Below, in pieces: positions 1 to 12,438 of a stretch of 64,000 nucleotides of DNA. The position numbers and the translations under genes are program-made. Under the pieces are notes generated by a model. It ran no database searches and was not told where the DNA came from. It was given only the letters and a program-made list of their open reading frames with translations. The stretch is from Diplonema japonicum (taxonomy: Eukaryota > Euglenozoa > Diplonemea > Diplonemida > Diplonemidae), in assembly GCA_964019335.1 (NCBI GenBank), contig OZ025671.1, forward strand, positions 124,001 through 188,000. Reading direction: 5' to 3'. Position 1 is the stretch's first letter, and every line of letters begins with the position of its first letter.

Positions 1-2101
1 TTTGAAAAAAAACCACTTTACCACTACCATGTGACCCCCCCCCCACCCTTTTCCTTTTGACTATCTTTCCATGTCCAATTCTAAGCCACGGCGTTTCTTT
101 TTTTTCCATTTTCTTCCATTCTTTTTTTGAAAAAAAAAAAAAAAAAAAAAAAAAGAAGTAAAAACCCATCTGGCTTGTATTTTGCACTCTTTTTTTTTTC
201 TTTTTTTCTTTTCTTCTCGTTTTCTTTTTCTTTTCCTTTTTATCTTTCTCTTTAAAGGGGGGGGGGGGGGGGGGCAACTTTCTTCTCGCTGATGTCAGAA
301 CTGTGTGCGTGGCACGAGAGGTCTCTCAAGCGCCAAGTAGCACACAAGGGGGATGAGACGATCCTGGTGGTACATACTACTTTCCCCCATTCTTCTTCTT
401 TTAACTCTTTTTTCTTCCTTCTTCTTAGCCACGGAATGGAGAGAGAGAGAGAGAGATGCTTCAGTTCCCCCCCCTTTCCTTCGAAAGTTCAATCAACTGT
501 AAATATATGAAATATGAAATCCCCTCCTGAAAAGAGTGAGATATGTGTGTGTGTGGGGGGGGGGGGGGGGGGGGAGAGAGAGAGAAAAAAAAAGAAGAAT
601 GCACGTTTCTCACCTAAGAAGAAAGGTTTATTTTTTTCTTTTTTCTTCTGTTTTGTTCCTACTACAAAAAAAAAAAAAAAAAAAAAAGAAAAGCCACATA
701 CTCGGTGAAAGAAATCAAATAAGAATCGGCATTGGTTTCTCGTCGGGGTGGGGGGAATTTCCTTCTTGTTTTTTTTTTTTTTTTAAACCCATAAAGGACC
801 TCAAAGAAAAAGAAATTTGGCGCGTAACATTTCCTTCTTCTGGCCAAATACATAGCTCCCTAAAGTAATAACAAAAAAAAAAAACGGTGAATAAACCATT
901 TTCTTTGGCCGAACTGGGGATGGAAGAACTTGAGGCAAAAAAAAAAAAAATTAAAGAGAGGAACAGGGTGGATGTGAAAAAAAAAAAAGGGAGGGGTGGG
1001 AAAGATGCACAACATCCCTTACTTCTTTGACCGTGTGTCACCTCCTAGTTTTTTCTTTTTTTCCTTTTTTTTTTTTTTGTTTTTCAAGAGCGCTAGCTAG
1101 AAGAGCGACAAGGTAAGAAGGGAAAGAAAAAAAAAAAACGATTTTTCTGCTGGAAGTCCAAGGTGAATCGTGCGAGCACCTCACGAAGCTTCTCCCCGCA
1201 GAATCCTGGCCCCTGAACCTCACAAAGACAAGGCTCCCGATATATTTCGCGCCTCTTTCTAACACCCTAAACAAAAAAGAGCTGGTTGCATTCGCAAAAG
1301 TCGAAGTTTCTTTTCTCCTTCTTCATCTTTTTTTTTCCTCCCTCTCACCTCACTTCAAAAAAAAAAAAGAATAGGGTTTTCGCAAAAAAAAAAAAAAAAA
1401 GCCAATCAACTGCTTAGTCTTCCTCTTTTTTCTCCTTTATTGCACGTGGACCGTGTGCTCCTGCTGGTGTAAGTAGAAAAAGAAAATGAGAAAAAAACCC
1501 CTACCCGCCCTCCTCTTGCTGGTGTGAGTTTCTAAATAAAGAGAGGTTTAAGTTACGAAGGGGAAAGAAGAAATATTTCGCTCTTTATCTCCTCCCTCTT
1601 TTGTTTTTTTTTTTTTTCGCGAAAAACCAGTGGGCCCATTTGGCACCGCTTCATCTGATTTTCCCATTTTCTCTCCTCTGGCTGTCCATCGTGTACTTTC
1701 TCAAAAATAAAAAAAAAAAAAAATAAAAAAAGAAACTTTCTTCTTCCATAAAAAGGGGGTTTGTGTGCCTTCATAGTGCCTGCTTTTCCCTCCTTCCAGC
1801 AAAGACAGGCACCTTTGCACATTGAATACCTGGATCACGAGCAAGGAGACCAATCAACTATAGGGGGGAGGAATGTGTTATTCTTTTCAAAAGTGTCAAT
1901 AAAAAAAAAAAAAAAAAAAGAAAGAGCAAGGTTGGGGGGAGTCCTGAATTAAAGAACACCTTGTATGGATTTCTTTTTTTTTTCTTCCTTTTTCTTTTGA
2001 CTTTCTTTTGTTTGGTACAATAAAAAACTTCTTTCTTTTTTTATTTTTTCTTTTTTTCTTCTCGCCCTTTTCAGCGTAATGTTGCATTAGAGTAAAAAAA
2101 A

Positions 2102-2206
2102 GGAACTGGCCGTTGTTTGTACGTTACCGGGTTGACAAGCTTATGACCCAACATGTTGCCTACGTTCCCCTTTTTGTTAGACAAGTCAAAAACTCGTTTT
2201 TGCAAA
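2102..2206 (+). repeat. dispersed repeat family 2, copy 1
   Basis: Begins with GGAACTGGCCGTTG and ends with GACAAGTCAAAAACTCG plus TTTTTGCAAAA. The same start and end recur at 20842, 58375 and 59955. The copies vary in the middle and end near an A-run, which suggests a short retroposon with an A-tail, but no internal promoter was recognised. Confidence 0.6.
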
Positions 2207-3187
2207 AGAAAAAAAAATAATAAATAAATAATAGATGGACGGGGAAATAGTGAGTAAGAGAAGCTATTCAAACATTTGTTGTGTTTCCTGTCTGTGCAGC
2301 TTGTACACTACTTACGAAAGCAGTTATCTTGTTTTGGGTTTCTTTCTTTCTTTTTTTTTTTTTTTTTATTATCCCTTTCTTCTTTCACGGACATGAGGGA
2401 GAATAAAAAAAAAGAAAAAAAAAGAAAAAAAAAATATATATAGAGAGAGGGGGAAGTAAAAGAAAGATCAGGGAAAAAAAAAAAAAAAAAACCTTAGCGT
2501 AGAACACAAAAAATTAAAATAATAATTAAACAACGTGCTCTCTTGGTAGTAATCTTTTACGCATTGAGAGGAATACAGAGATACACGGTGGTCAGAGGTG
2601 CAGAAGGTGGGTCACTGTTTTGTGATCGCTGTCGCTAGTGCCACTGCTAATAGTAGTAAGCTATGTCACCCAAGTCTGCACAGGATTACATTGGCGCAAA
2701 ACACTTTCTTTCTTCAAAGTTCACAGATAGAAATCCACTTTGACACTTGACAGACAGACACCTTTCCAGAAAAAAAAAGAAAAAAAGAGGGGAAAAAAAA
2801 ACTGCTTTTGCCACCGTTTGCCGACAGCGTTGCTGGTTTCCTGTTCTCTTTTTCTCACAACAAAATCCCTCCTATGAACGTTCAAGCATTTCAGGGGTTC
2901 CCTCACTGGTATAAAAACAACATTGAGGAAAAGAGTTCCCCTCCCCCTCTTTTCTTTTTATTTCATTCTCATTTAGACAAAAAAAAATGTTCCCTGAAGA
3001 TTCTTGGAAAAAAAAAAATTAGGAAAATAAGAAAACCACCAGAGGCTGCAAGATCTATTCTTCCTCTCATTTCTTTTTTTTTTCTTTTTCTTTTTTTCTT
3101 TTTTTGTTTGCTCGAAACGTTCAGTTGGGACCTTTTGACAAACCCTTAAAAAAATCCAAACGAATATGAAGGAGAAAAAAAAAATTA

Positions 3188-3291
3188 TATGAGTTAAAGG
3201 AGGCCGGTGTTGGCGGCGCCCTGCACAAGAACTGTCTACTTGATTACAGGGGGCGCGCCGCGGCCGAGTTGTAGCTTCTTCTGCGTTCCGC
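3188..3291 (+). repeat. dispersed repeat family 1, copy A
   Basis: Starts ATGAGTTAAAGGAGGCCGG, then GGCGGCGCCCTGCACAA, CTGTCTACTTGATTACAGGG and GGCGCGCC, and ends at TTCTTCTGCGTTCCGC. The same blocks recur at 7592, 14685 and 47571, with short 5' fragments at 7384 and 58003. The GCGCCCTG and CAGGGGGCGC segments are inverted relative to each other and could form a stem. Confidence 0.65.
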
Positions 3292-3338
3292 AAAATTATG
3301 TGTGGACACTCACAACCGTACACGTTACGGAATTATAA

Positions 3339-3375
<37 letters not shown>

Positions 3376-4963
3376 ATGAATGAGAAATAAAAAACAAACC
3401 TTTTGCAAAAAAAAAAAAAAAAAAAAAACCAAAACAAAAACAAAAACAAAAACAAAAAAAAAAAAAAAAGCAATTCCAATCCAGTAGATTCTCTCTTTCT
3501 TTTTGTATCATTTCCAATTGACCCTCAGACCGTGACTGACCAAAGTAGAAATGGCTGCTGAGGATGTCCGAGAAAAAAAAAAAAAAAAAGAGAGAGAGAG
3601 AGAGAGAGAAGAAAAAGAATAACATTGCGGTTTAGCCTTAAAAACCCGCGCCTTTGCATTCTATCCAAAAGTGAGCCCTAAGAGACAGTCATCTAAGATA
3701 GATCGAGTTTCTTTACGTAAAACCCTTCATTAGACAATGTTATGGCGCCTTGCTATGGGGGAAAAAAAAGTTTTTTTTTCCCTCCCCGCTCGGCACAAGT
3801 TGTATTTGTGGTAATTAAAAAAAAAAGATTATTTGCAGGGGAAAAAAAAGGGGGGGGGGAGGGGGAAACTACTTGTTTGTACGGGAGCTTGCAATTCTTT
3901 TTCTCTTATTTCTTCTTAAGCCAATACAAAAAATAAAAATAAAAAGGAATGCAGGCCTACGCTTTTGCCAATCAACACAAAAAAAAAACAAGATCCAACT
4001 TTTCTCTGCCTTCCGGAGTGAAGGGAGACCGGATCGAAAGAATAAAAAAGAAAAAAGAATAAAAATAATATCAGCTGAAAGCATGTCACGCTTTGCCACG
4101 CCCATGATTGTTTTTTTTTTTTTTTTTTTTTTTTTTTTTGTCTTTTGTTTTTTCTTTTTGTTTTGTTAAATCTTTTTTTTTTTTCATTTCTCTTTTTAAA
4201 TCTTTCTCTAAAAAAAAAAAATCAACAAGAAAGAAACTTTTAGGGGCGAACATGGAGAGTAATAAAAAGTAATATTCCTTCTTTTTCTTCCCCCCCCTAA
4301 ATCTTGAGGGAAAAGAAAAATGCAGAAGGGTGTTTGATGACCACTACTTAAAAAATATTTCTCTCCCCAGCTCATCTTTGTTTCTTGTCTCTCCTCCCCC
4401 CCCCCCCCCCCTCCCCTCTTCCTTTTCCTTTATCTAGTGGTTGCAGAGGGGGTGGAGGTTTTTTTTCTCCTAAAAACTACAAATTCAATAAATTTTCTTC
4501 TTGACACGAGAAGTGGTGTACTTCTTTTTTTTTTTTTTGCCCTCTCTCCCAAGAGATATAGTTCTTAATTTATTTTCTTTTTTTCTTTTTCTTCAGCTTC
4601 TGTTTTCTTCTTTATTTATTTTTTTCGTTCCCTCCGTTCTTCCCCGGATTTTCTTTTTTTTTTTTCCATTTTTTTTTTTCCCTGCTTGGATGACCATAGT
4701 CAAAAGCAAATAAAGTGGGGAGAAATCTTTTATAAAAAAAAAAAGGGTGGGGGGAGGGGAACCCTTGTAAGCAATGGCTGGGTAGAACTAGCTGGCGGAA
4801 AAAACATAAGTTATCGACAGTAACCTGGGCAGGTGGGGCTGGTGGCACTAATCTTCATTCTTTTCTTTTATTCCTTCTTTCCTCGATTACCAAAAAGAAT
4901 TAAAAAGGAAGAGGGGTAGTCTCCTCATTTTCTCTCTCGTTTTTTCTCTTCTTTTTCTTAGTT

Positions 4964-5403
4964 CACTCTTCGTCATTTTCTTCACTCACTAGGGGCCTCA
5001 TAATTTAACGCGAAACGGCCATAATTTAACTAGTTAAATTATGAAATTTTGGAGTTAAATTATGGACTTCAGAGTGAAAAAATGGGTCTTGTCATGGGAA
5101 AAAAAAATGTACCTAACCCCCCCTTGAAAAATCTTTTTGGGATGGGGTATTTTGAATATTCTTGGCATTCCGGCCCTTAAAAGTGGCTGACCCGTGTGAG
5201 GAAAACAGCAGTGAAAGCAGTGAAGAGTGAGTGACTCACTCAAACGACGAAGAGTGAAATAAAACGACTTACTTGCCGCCAACGAGCCATTATTTAACAC
5301 TAGTTACGGTTTCTTTGCACTCGGGCCTGCAGGGCCCGAGTGCAAAAAATTCGGGAAACTTGAGTTAAATAATGACTCATAATTTTGTTGGCAATAAATA
5401 GCT
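4964..5403. repeat. hairpin-rich fold-back repeat family 3, long copy
   Basis: Shares its left end (CACTCTTCGTCATTTTCTTC), the ATAATTTAA-rich middle and its right end (CATAATTT, GTTGGCAATAAATAGCT) with a copy at 60264-60630. An inverted match of the left end (ACGAAGAGTG) lies at 5247-5256. This copy carries an additional perfect 14-bp stem with a 5-nt loop (5314-5346) that the other copy lacks. It looks like a non-autonomous MITE or fold-back element; no coding capacity is seen. Confidence 0.65.
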
Positions 5404-5804
5404 ATTTTTAAAGTCATCACACTGCCCGAGAGGCTTTCCCCCCCCTTTCTTTCTTTTACCCCTTCTCACGCAGATCTGTGTTTTTCTTTTTTTCTTCTCC
5501 CCCCTTCTTTTGCTTTTTCTTTTTTTTTTTTACACATTAATCTTTTTCTTTTTTTTGTTCCCTCTTTCGTTCTTCAAATAGGTTATTAATATTTATTACT
5601 TTCATTTTAAAATTTTAAAAAGTGTGCATAAGGGCCCTATTACTTAGCAACGTCAATTTTAAGTCACATTTTCTGTTCCGTCACAGCGATTGAGGACTGT
5701 CTTGCCAACATTTAGTGTCTCAGATTTGACAAGGCATAGCGCCAATCACAGGTGAGAAAAGAGGGGCTGTTAGCCAGGCCTCAATTGCGTGATTCCAAAG
5801 CCGT

Positions 5805-5837
<33 letters not shown>

Positions 5838-6072
5838 ATTTCCATTCAAAAAAAAAAACTCGAAAATGTGTTCAAGACCTTCTGAGATTTAGGTGGCCCA
5901 TATTTCTTAGTTTTGCAGGGGGGAGTGGGGTCAGTAGACAAAAGAAGAGACGAAAGAGAAAAAAGAAAATCAACGAACTATTAAAGAAAATAAAATAGAA
6001 ATAAAAAATAAAAAAAAATAAAAATAAATAACGCCTTTCTGCTGAATTGTTTACTCTCGCGTAAAAATTGTA

Positions 6073-7358
6073 TACCGGATTTGTATTTATATTGTTCAGC
6101 TTTAATAATGGTCTGGGGATTTAGTGTACTGTATAAATTATGTACCTTTTTCGGATTTTGGACCCAACTTGGACTTTTTACAGTACAATACAAAAGATTA
6201 TTTTTATTATTTTTGGCCGGATCCCCCCCCAGGACAGGCCCCACTAAAATCAAAGTCACGTTTTCCTACTTATTTACCACCTTAAAGCAGTTCCAACATA
6301 AATAATCATTTAAAAAAATTCAACCCTACCCTGAATAAAAGACATGTCGCTCCATGGCTTCTTGACTGCCCGTGACCGGTACGCGCCCATTGCAGGGGCT
6401 TCAACAGGCCTCTCCCCCCCAGCCGCCAGGCAGGCAGTGGAGGAAGAGATGTCCCGCTTGGAGGAACCCCAGCCTGCCCGGAAGAACAAGAAGTGGACCG
6501 AGGCAGAGAAGGAGGAGCTGGGTGAACTGGTCCGGCAATTCGGCCTTTCAGCCGGAACGCGGAAGTGGAACGAGAAGCATCCCAACAAGGCTGCCTCGAA
6601 GCCGGTTGCTGACCGGGCGAAACAGGACGTCATAGCTCCGTGCCCCCGCCCACTGAGGACGTTCCTGCGCCCTCGCCTGGCCCTCCGCTCCCGCCTTCCG
6701 AGGTCGGGCTGGTTCGAGAAGTGGTGGATGCAGATGCAGGAGTTGACCCGATGGAGATTGATCCATTGGGGCCATTGGGACTCCAGAACCAGCACCCGAA
6801 GACCCGGACATTGAGATCAATGAGATGTTCAGCAGGCTGGGCATCGACATTTCTGATGCACCTTCTTCTGATGAAGAAGCAGAAGAAGAAGAAATGCCTA
6901 ACCAAGAAGCCTCAGCCCCAAGCCAAGCAGCGGCACCAAGCCAGGTGACCCCAAGCCAACGAACGAACAACGTGATGAGGGTGCCCTGCCCCAACTGCAG
7001 CGCAACCCTCAAGCAGGTTAGAAAGGAGACCAGTGCGGGAGTGCACGAAATGCTCTGGTGAGCATGACATGAGCACCCGCGGGAGGGTCTGCCTGTCCTG
7101 CGACTATGTGGTGTGCTTTACGTGCAGGACTGGGCAATAGTGAACTAGAATTGCGGTAATACCACCCCCTCCCCGGCTGGGGGGTATTTTGTTTTTGTCT
7201 TGGGATTTTTTATTTTTAGAGATATTTTCTGGGATTCTTTTTATTTTTGTAATTTTTATGTTCTGTCTTAATGGTGTTCTGTAAATATTATGTACCTTTT
7301 TCGAATTTTTTGCCCAGTTTGGGACTTTTCACATAACAATATAAGTACAAATCCGGTA
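6073..7358. mobile_element. unclassified element with 24-bp terminal inverted repeats
   Basis: Left end 6073-6096 and right end 7335-7358 are inverted copies over 24 bp with a single mismatch (outermost TACCGGATTTGTA). In addition a subterminal stretch of about 60 bp (around 6127-6185 and 7277-7334, with the shared core TATGTACCTTTTTCG) is present as a direct repeat near both ends. The ends enclose a frame-broken ORF with a SANT-like segment and a zinc ribbon. The element resembles a DNA transposon remnant, but I see no DDE transposase and cannot assign a superfamily. A target duplication could not be fixed because the flanks are AT-rich. Confidence 0.6.
6344..7140 (+). pseudogene. frame-broken SANT-like / zinc-ribbon protein of the 6.07-7.36 kb element
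   Basis: The reading starts at ATG 6344. A Myb/SANT-like helix segment lies in the first frame (KWTEAEKEELGELVRQFG at about residues 46-63). Coding then moves to another frame at about 6635 (Pro-rich, then acidic), to a third at about 6775 (acidic EEAEEEE stretch, then CPNC), and to another at about 7020, where CTKC, CLSC and CFTC pairs precede a TAG at 7138-7140. The four Cys pairs fit a zinc ribbon or RING-like fold. At least three frameshifts are needed, so it is either a decayed gene or a stretch with assembly indels; introns do not explain all of the shifts. Function is not known. A DNA-binding accessory protein of the surrounding element is a guess. Confidence 0.45.
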
Positions 7359-7383
7359 AATAAAAATAAAAATAAAAATAAAT

Positions 7384-7419
7384 ATATGAGTTAAAGGAGG
7401 CCGGTGTTGGCGGCGCCCT
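7384..7419 (+). repeat. dispersed repeat family 1, 5' fragment (copy B)
   Basis: ATGAGTTAAAGGAGGCCGG followed by TGTTGGCGGCGCCC, identical to the first 34 bases of copy A at 3188, then it stops abruptly. It lies 25 bases beyond the right end of the 6.07-7.36 kb element, separated from it by AAAAT units. Confidence 0.6.
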
Positions 7420-7591
7420 TGTATAAAATAAAATAAAAAGACTATTTTGCGCTGCTTTGGGAAAAAAAAAAGAAGAAAAAAAAGGGGGACCAAAGGAGAG
7501 ATTCTTCATTTCTTCTTCTTTTTTCTGTAGTAGTCGCGCCCCATTGGGTTACAACCACGGGGATAGAAGAAGAAGAAAATCCGATTAGTTG

Positions 7592-7712
7592 TAATGAGAT
7601 AAAAGGAGGCCAGTGTTGGTGGCGCTCTGCACAGTGCTGTCTACTTGATTACAGGGGGCGCTCCGAGTAACCAAGATTCTGCGCTGTGCAGTTTAGAAAA
7701 AGAAGCTGGCGA
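7592..7712 (+). repeat. dispersed repeat family 1, copy C
   Basis: Diverged copy: AAAAGGAGGCCAGTGTTGG, CTGTCTACTTGATTACAGGG, GGCGCTCC, then GTAACCAAGATTCTG and TGCAGTTTAG. The last two blocks are also in the long copies at 14685 and 47571, so this copy joins the first module directly to the second. Confidence 0.55.
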
Positions 7713-8367
7713 CAATAGTCTACTTTAGTCTTTGTTGACAAAATGACAAATATTTTTTTTCTTCCGAGAGTGGCAATGTTGACTCGATGGTGAAGGGTAT
7801 GCCTACTAGGTGCACACAATAGGTTGGTTCCGCTTCCGGACTTTTCTTTTTCTTTTTTTTTTCTTTGTGAGAAAACCAAGCAAAGCTCAGCATATTAGGA
7901 AGCGATCGATATTCTTTCCCCCCCCCTTTTTTTTTCCCTCTTCACTTCATTCCGCTCTTTTTTTAAAAAAAGAAAATCTATATTTCATCCGTTTCGGGCT
8001 TGGCAGTCCCTTCTCTCTTTTTTAAAAGCAGACACACCCTTCTGGCTTGCCAAGCCCAAGTTCAAGAACTCCTTTTTATTTTTTCCCTCTTTTTATTTTT
8101 TTCTCTTTCTTCCCAGCAAAGCATAGCCATAGCGGTGCGCCCTTTTTTTCTTCTTCTTTTCTTCCCCCGGGCATGTGGGGCCTGTACACCATTTTTTTTT
8201 CAATTCTTGATTAACTTACCAAAAGAAAGGAAAGTCACGTGACAATTTTGTTATGTGTAGTGCTGCTAGGGGGGGGGGGGGGGAGATGGGTGGTTCTTTT
8301 TTTTTTTTTTAAAGCGGGTGATGGGGGAAAATCATGAGGCCAGAATACACAGAAATTAAGTGAAGTC

Positions 8368-8401
<34 letters not shown>

Positions 8402-8904
8402 AAACCCTGAAAAATACTATATTCGAAGATATCGAAATTTCAAACCTTTTCTCTCAGTGGCGATCCTTATGACAAAATCCACTATTTCCTTCACTTTATT
8501 ACTGTAATTTCTATTTTTCTTCTTCTTCTTTTTTGCAGATATTCTGCAGGCCTCAGTGTCAAAAGAATAAAAAAAAAACTCTTTTTTTTTCCCGTTACCT
8601 TTTTCGCTCTTTTTCTTTTCTTTAAAAAAAATAAAAGTGGGGGCCACGGACAAAAGGTACCTTTAACCATCCCCCTGTATATAAAAAATTATAATAAAAA
8701 AGAAAATATCTTTTTTTTTTTCTTTTTTTTTTTTTCCTTCCAAAAAAAAAAAAAAAAAAAAAATAGCTCTTTCCCCTCCTCCAAGTTTTCTTCATCTTCA
8801 TCTTCTTTTCTTTTTTATTATTATTATTGTTGTTGTTGTTGTTGCAAGTTCAGTAGTTAAGAAAAACCCAAAAAAAAGGACAGTGAGCGGGTTATATTCA
8901 TTTT

Positions 8905-8967
<63 letters not shown>

Positions 8968-10035
8968 ATAGCATTGATAAAAAAATCGGTTTCGACCTCA
9001 GAAGGGATTAATGTTCCAAACTGAGATTCCGCCGACTCAAGGCAGGTGGTGGGGAGTAGTGGGGGGGTAAAGGTGCTGAGGGTGCGAACCTCTTTCGTCT
9101 TTCTTTTTCCCACCACCTTCTTTTCACCCTTTCCCCCCCCTTTTTTTTCTTCTTTCCAGTACTTCATTACGCCAGTTTTATGACAAAAATAAATACGAAA
9201 GAGTAGAAAAGAAAAGAGAGGGAAAAAAAAAAAGAAAAAGAAAAAGGGCTGGCAATCGACTTCACCGAGATAAGAAAAAGAAATATATGTTGCAAGTTTT
9301 TTTTTTTTTGAGACAAGAACCGCCGACTGGGTAAAAAAAAAAAGACAAATAATAGCCGGGTTGCTACATGGGTTTTTTCTTTTTTTTTTTTTTACAAAAG
9401 AAAAAGCAGAACTTTTCATTGTTGTGTTTTTGTTTTTTTTCTTTTTCTTCCGATAGGTTTCAAGAGAGAAAGAAAAGAAAAGAGAAAAGAAAAAGAAGAA
9501 AAAAAAACATTTTCCTCTTTTTTTTTTAATTTCTCGTTTCTTTTTTTCTTTTCTCCCTGAACCTACAAAAAAGAAAAACCCATCTCTCTTTTTTTTTTTT
9601 TTTTTCAAAAAAGAAAAAAAAAAAAAAAACACCATTTACAGGAGAGCTTCTCTCTTTTTTCTTTTCTTTTCTTTTTTTTCTTTTTTGTGCTAGCAAAGAA
9701 GTTCTTTTTTGATGATTTTATCTTTCTTTTTTTCAAAACCCGGGAGGGGGAGGGGAGATAATCCTAAAACCCGGTGTAAGCTTTTTTTTTCTTTTTTTTT
9801 TTATCTTTATTTCTGATGTACATGTGACCACCAAAAATGTGTTGGCCTCACTACTGGTGTTTTAGATGTAATGGTCCAACAATTCTAGCATATTTTCCGT
9901 ATTTTACGTTTCTACTCAGGACAGGTCACGTTCCTAAGGAAAATTCAGCCAAAACCTTGTTTCATCTCAGGATTTTAACGGGGGGGGGGGGGGGGGGAGC
10001 AATTTCTTTTTGATGAGATTAAAAAAAAAAAAAAA

Positions 10036-10215
10036 ACTAGTTTGGCGCTTCATTTGTTTGTGCGCACGAGCGGGATTTTACCTAATAAAATAGCTCATTA
10101 CGCTGCCATCAACTAGTTTTTTTTTAGTCGCGACAACAATGTTGTTTAAAACAAAAACAAAAAAAAACTAGTTTTTGGCGCTTTTCTTGTTTGTGCGCAC
10201 GAACGAGAGGTTGAA
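10036..10215. repeat. local duplication of an ACTAGTTT..GGCGCTT module
   Basis: A block with GGCGCTT, TTGTTTGTGCGCACGA occurs at 10041-10070 and again at 10176-10205, each preceded by ACTAGTTT. Between them lies CCTAATAAAATAGCTCATTACGCTGCCATCAACTAGTTT; a close relative of that segment is at 45180-45222. It is probably the remains of a small repetitive element. No coding sequence. Confidence 0.5.
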
Positions 10216-10806
10216 AGCTTGCTTCTTTCACTACTTTTTGACACACTCCTCGCTACGTCTGTGTGTGTGGGGGGGGGGGGGGGGGGGGGGGTGGTGGTTT
10301 TAAAATAAAGCTGCCTACCGGGTCTTTCTCCTCTCGCCTCTTGAAGTAACTTCAGTAGTTGTCATTAATAAAATCTTCCCAAAGCCAAGTAATGAACTTT
10401 ACTGGTTCCTCTCAAATAACCCCAATTTACCATCTAGTACCTGAAGGGAGAAGGGCTCGATGGTAAAAATGAAGGAACCCTTGGAGGAAAGGAGAAAAAA
10501 AAAAAAAATACAGTAAAATTTACAAATACTTGTTCTAGTAAAATAGCTATTAGTGTTTTGTTGATAAGTGACGAGAGAACGAAAGGAAGAAAAAAAAAAT
10601 GGGGGGGGAATAAAAAATGGGGGTCAGTCATCGATTATTTTTTGTGCCCTTTTTTTTTTCTTTTCTTCTTTTTTCTTTTCTTTTGTGTTCCTCATAAAAA
10701 AAAAAAGAAGGGGGTGGTGAAGTGAAAAAAAAAAAGAAAAATAGCTATTATTTTTTTTATTTTTTTCACGGACAGTGAATAATGAAAAATTACGTCATCT
10801 CAAATG

Positions 10807-10837
<31 letters not shown>

Positions 10838-11163
10838 TGCTTCGAGTGAAATCTTTTGTTTCAAGAGAGCGACATAAATTTCATTGTCGTGAAAAAATGG
10901 TGGTTTTATTTTTTACTCTCCTCATTTTACTCCATTCAGAACGGGACACAGACCTGTGCAGTTCGACAGCGACTAAGGACTTAGGACCAAAAAAAATTTG
11001 GTTTTTTTCTGGGGTGCCTCTACTGAATGAAGACTGAAAAAGTAGTTGAAATTAAAAAAAAAAGAAGAAAAAAAACAGTTGCTCCGCCACACGCCAAGTA
11101 CTAATCAAGGAAGGAAAAAAAAAAAAAAAAAAAGAAATCTTTTTTTTTTTTGGTCAGAAAATT

Positions 11164-11198
<35 letters not shown>

Positions 11199-11560
11199 CT
11201 TCTGAAAATTACTTTCACACACTCGGGCCCATTACTTCACGGTGCGTAGGCCGAGCCTAGCCCCTTGTGGTGAATAGTAAATAAAAATGCGGAAAATTAT
11301 TTTTTTGTTTTGTTTTTGTTTCCCTGAAGAAAAAAAAAATGAACCCAGGTAACGCTCTGAAGAGAAAAAAAAATAATAAATAAAAAAGAGAATTGATGAA
11401 GGAAGGTTCCCTAAAAAGAAACGTTCCCCCTTTTTTTTTTGTCTTTACGTGCCTATCTACCTTTTTTTTTTTTTCCTCTTCGAATAATAATAATAAAAAA
11501 AAATGCAAAAAAAAGAAACCGACCAAAAAAATTAAAAAGAAGGGAACAAAAAGAAAATAA

Positions 11561-11595
<35 letters not shown>

Positions 11596-12231
11596 AACGT
11601 GTCGGGGTAAATGGAGAAAAATAAGAGGAACTGGTCTTTTGTGCTTTTTTTTTTCTCAAAAAAAAAAAAAAAAAAAAAAAAAAAAAGCGCGTTGCCTTGC
11701 TCCACCTTTTTGTTTAAACGTCATGTGCACTTCAACACGGAATTTGTCATATTTTATGACCTCTGGGAAGATCGGGAACAAATACCTTCTTGACAAAATC
11801 CCGTATAATTGACAAACATAGACCTTCATTCTTGCAGGAAAAAAGGAAAAAAAAAAAAAAGGAGGGGGAAATGAGAATTTTAAACAGAGAGAAAATATGA
11901 GTATTTTAATACAGAGTTCCGCCTGCTGTACTGACTCTTCTCCCTGTTGCAACCGGTGTCAAAAAAAAAAAAAAAAAAAAAAAACTATTTTAAGGTATGC
12001 GTTTTTGCGCTCACCTGGAAAAAAAAAAAAAAAAAAGCAACTCGTAACGTCAAATAATGGCTCCCTTTTACAGGATCATCTTTTTTTTTGTTTTAAAGGA
12101 CCTGAAGGGGGGGGGGGGAAATGAACAGGATACCTTCTTCAGAAGAGAGTCAAGGGAAAAAAAAGGGGGGGGTCTTCCTCCGCCTTTTCTTCCCCCCCCC
12201 CTTTTAGGAAATTTTCTCGATGTGTAATTTT

Positions 12232-12276
<45 letters not shown>

Positions 12277-12438
12277 TAACCAGCATATGCAATACATGTT
12301 TTTAATGGACATAAAAAAAAAAACTTTAAAAAATAAATCTGGTTTTGATCGATGGGGCGTTTGTTTCCAAGTAAACGCGAAAAAAAAAAAAAAAAAAGGG
12401 GGAGGGGAAAGAAAATGGAAATAAGAAACAACGTTTAA

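Larger units (their letters stand above)
1..6072. other. gene-poor homopolymer-rich region
   Basis: No supported gene. The sequence is dominated by runs of A, T, G (257-274, 556-574) and C (4396-4411), with short unique islands at about 1141-1270, 2577-2710 and 5640-5790 that match nothing I recognise. Open frames here consist of homopolymer-encoded Lys, Phe, Gly or Pro and are not credible. The dispersed repeats found inside it are listed separately. Confidence 0.7.
7359..12434. other. gene-poor homopolymer-rich region
   Basis: No supported gene. It contains some of the longest pure runs in the window (T-run around 8906-8963, G-run around 10268-10291, T-run around 12234-12275). Unique islands at about 9820-10000 and 10860-10990 show no coding or RNA structure I recognise. 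Repeat copies inside it are listed separately. The 245-codon frame at 8898-9635 on the minus strand is homopolymer-derived. Confidence 0.65.

Noticed and set aside
8898-9635. 245-codon open frame on the minus strand
   Set aside because: Almost entirely Lys and Phe from A- and T-runs; no domain, no codon bias and no conserved feature.
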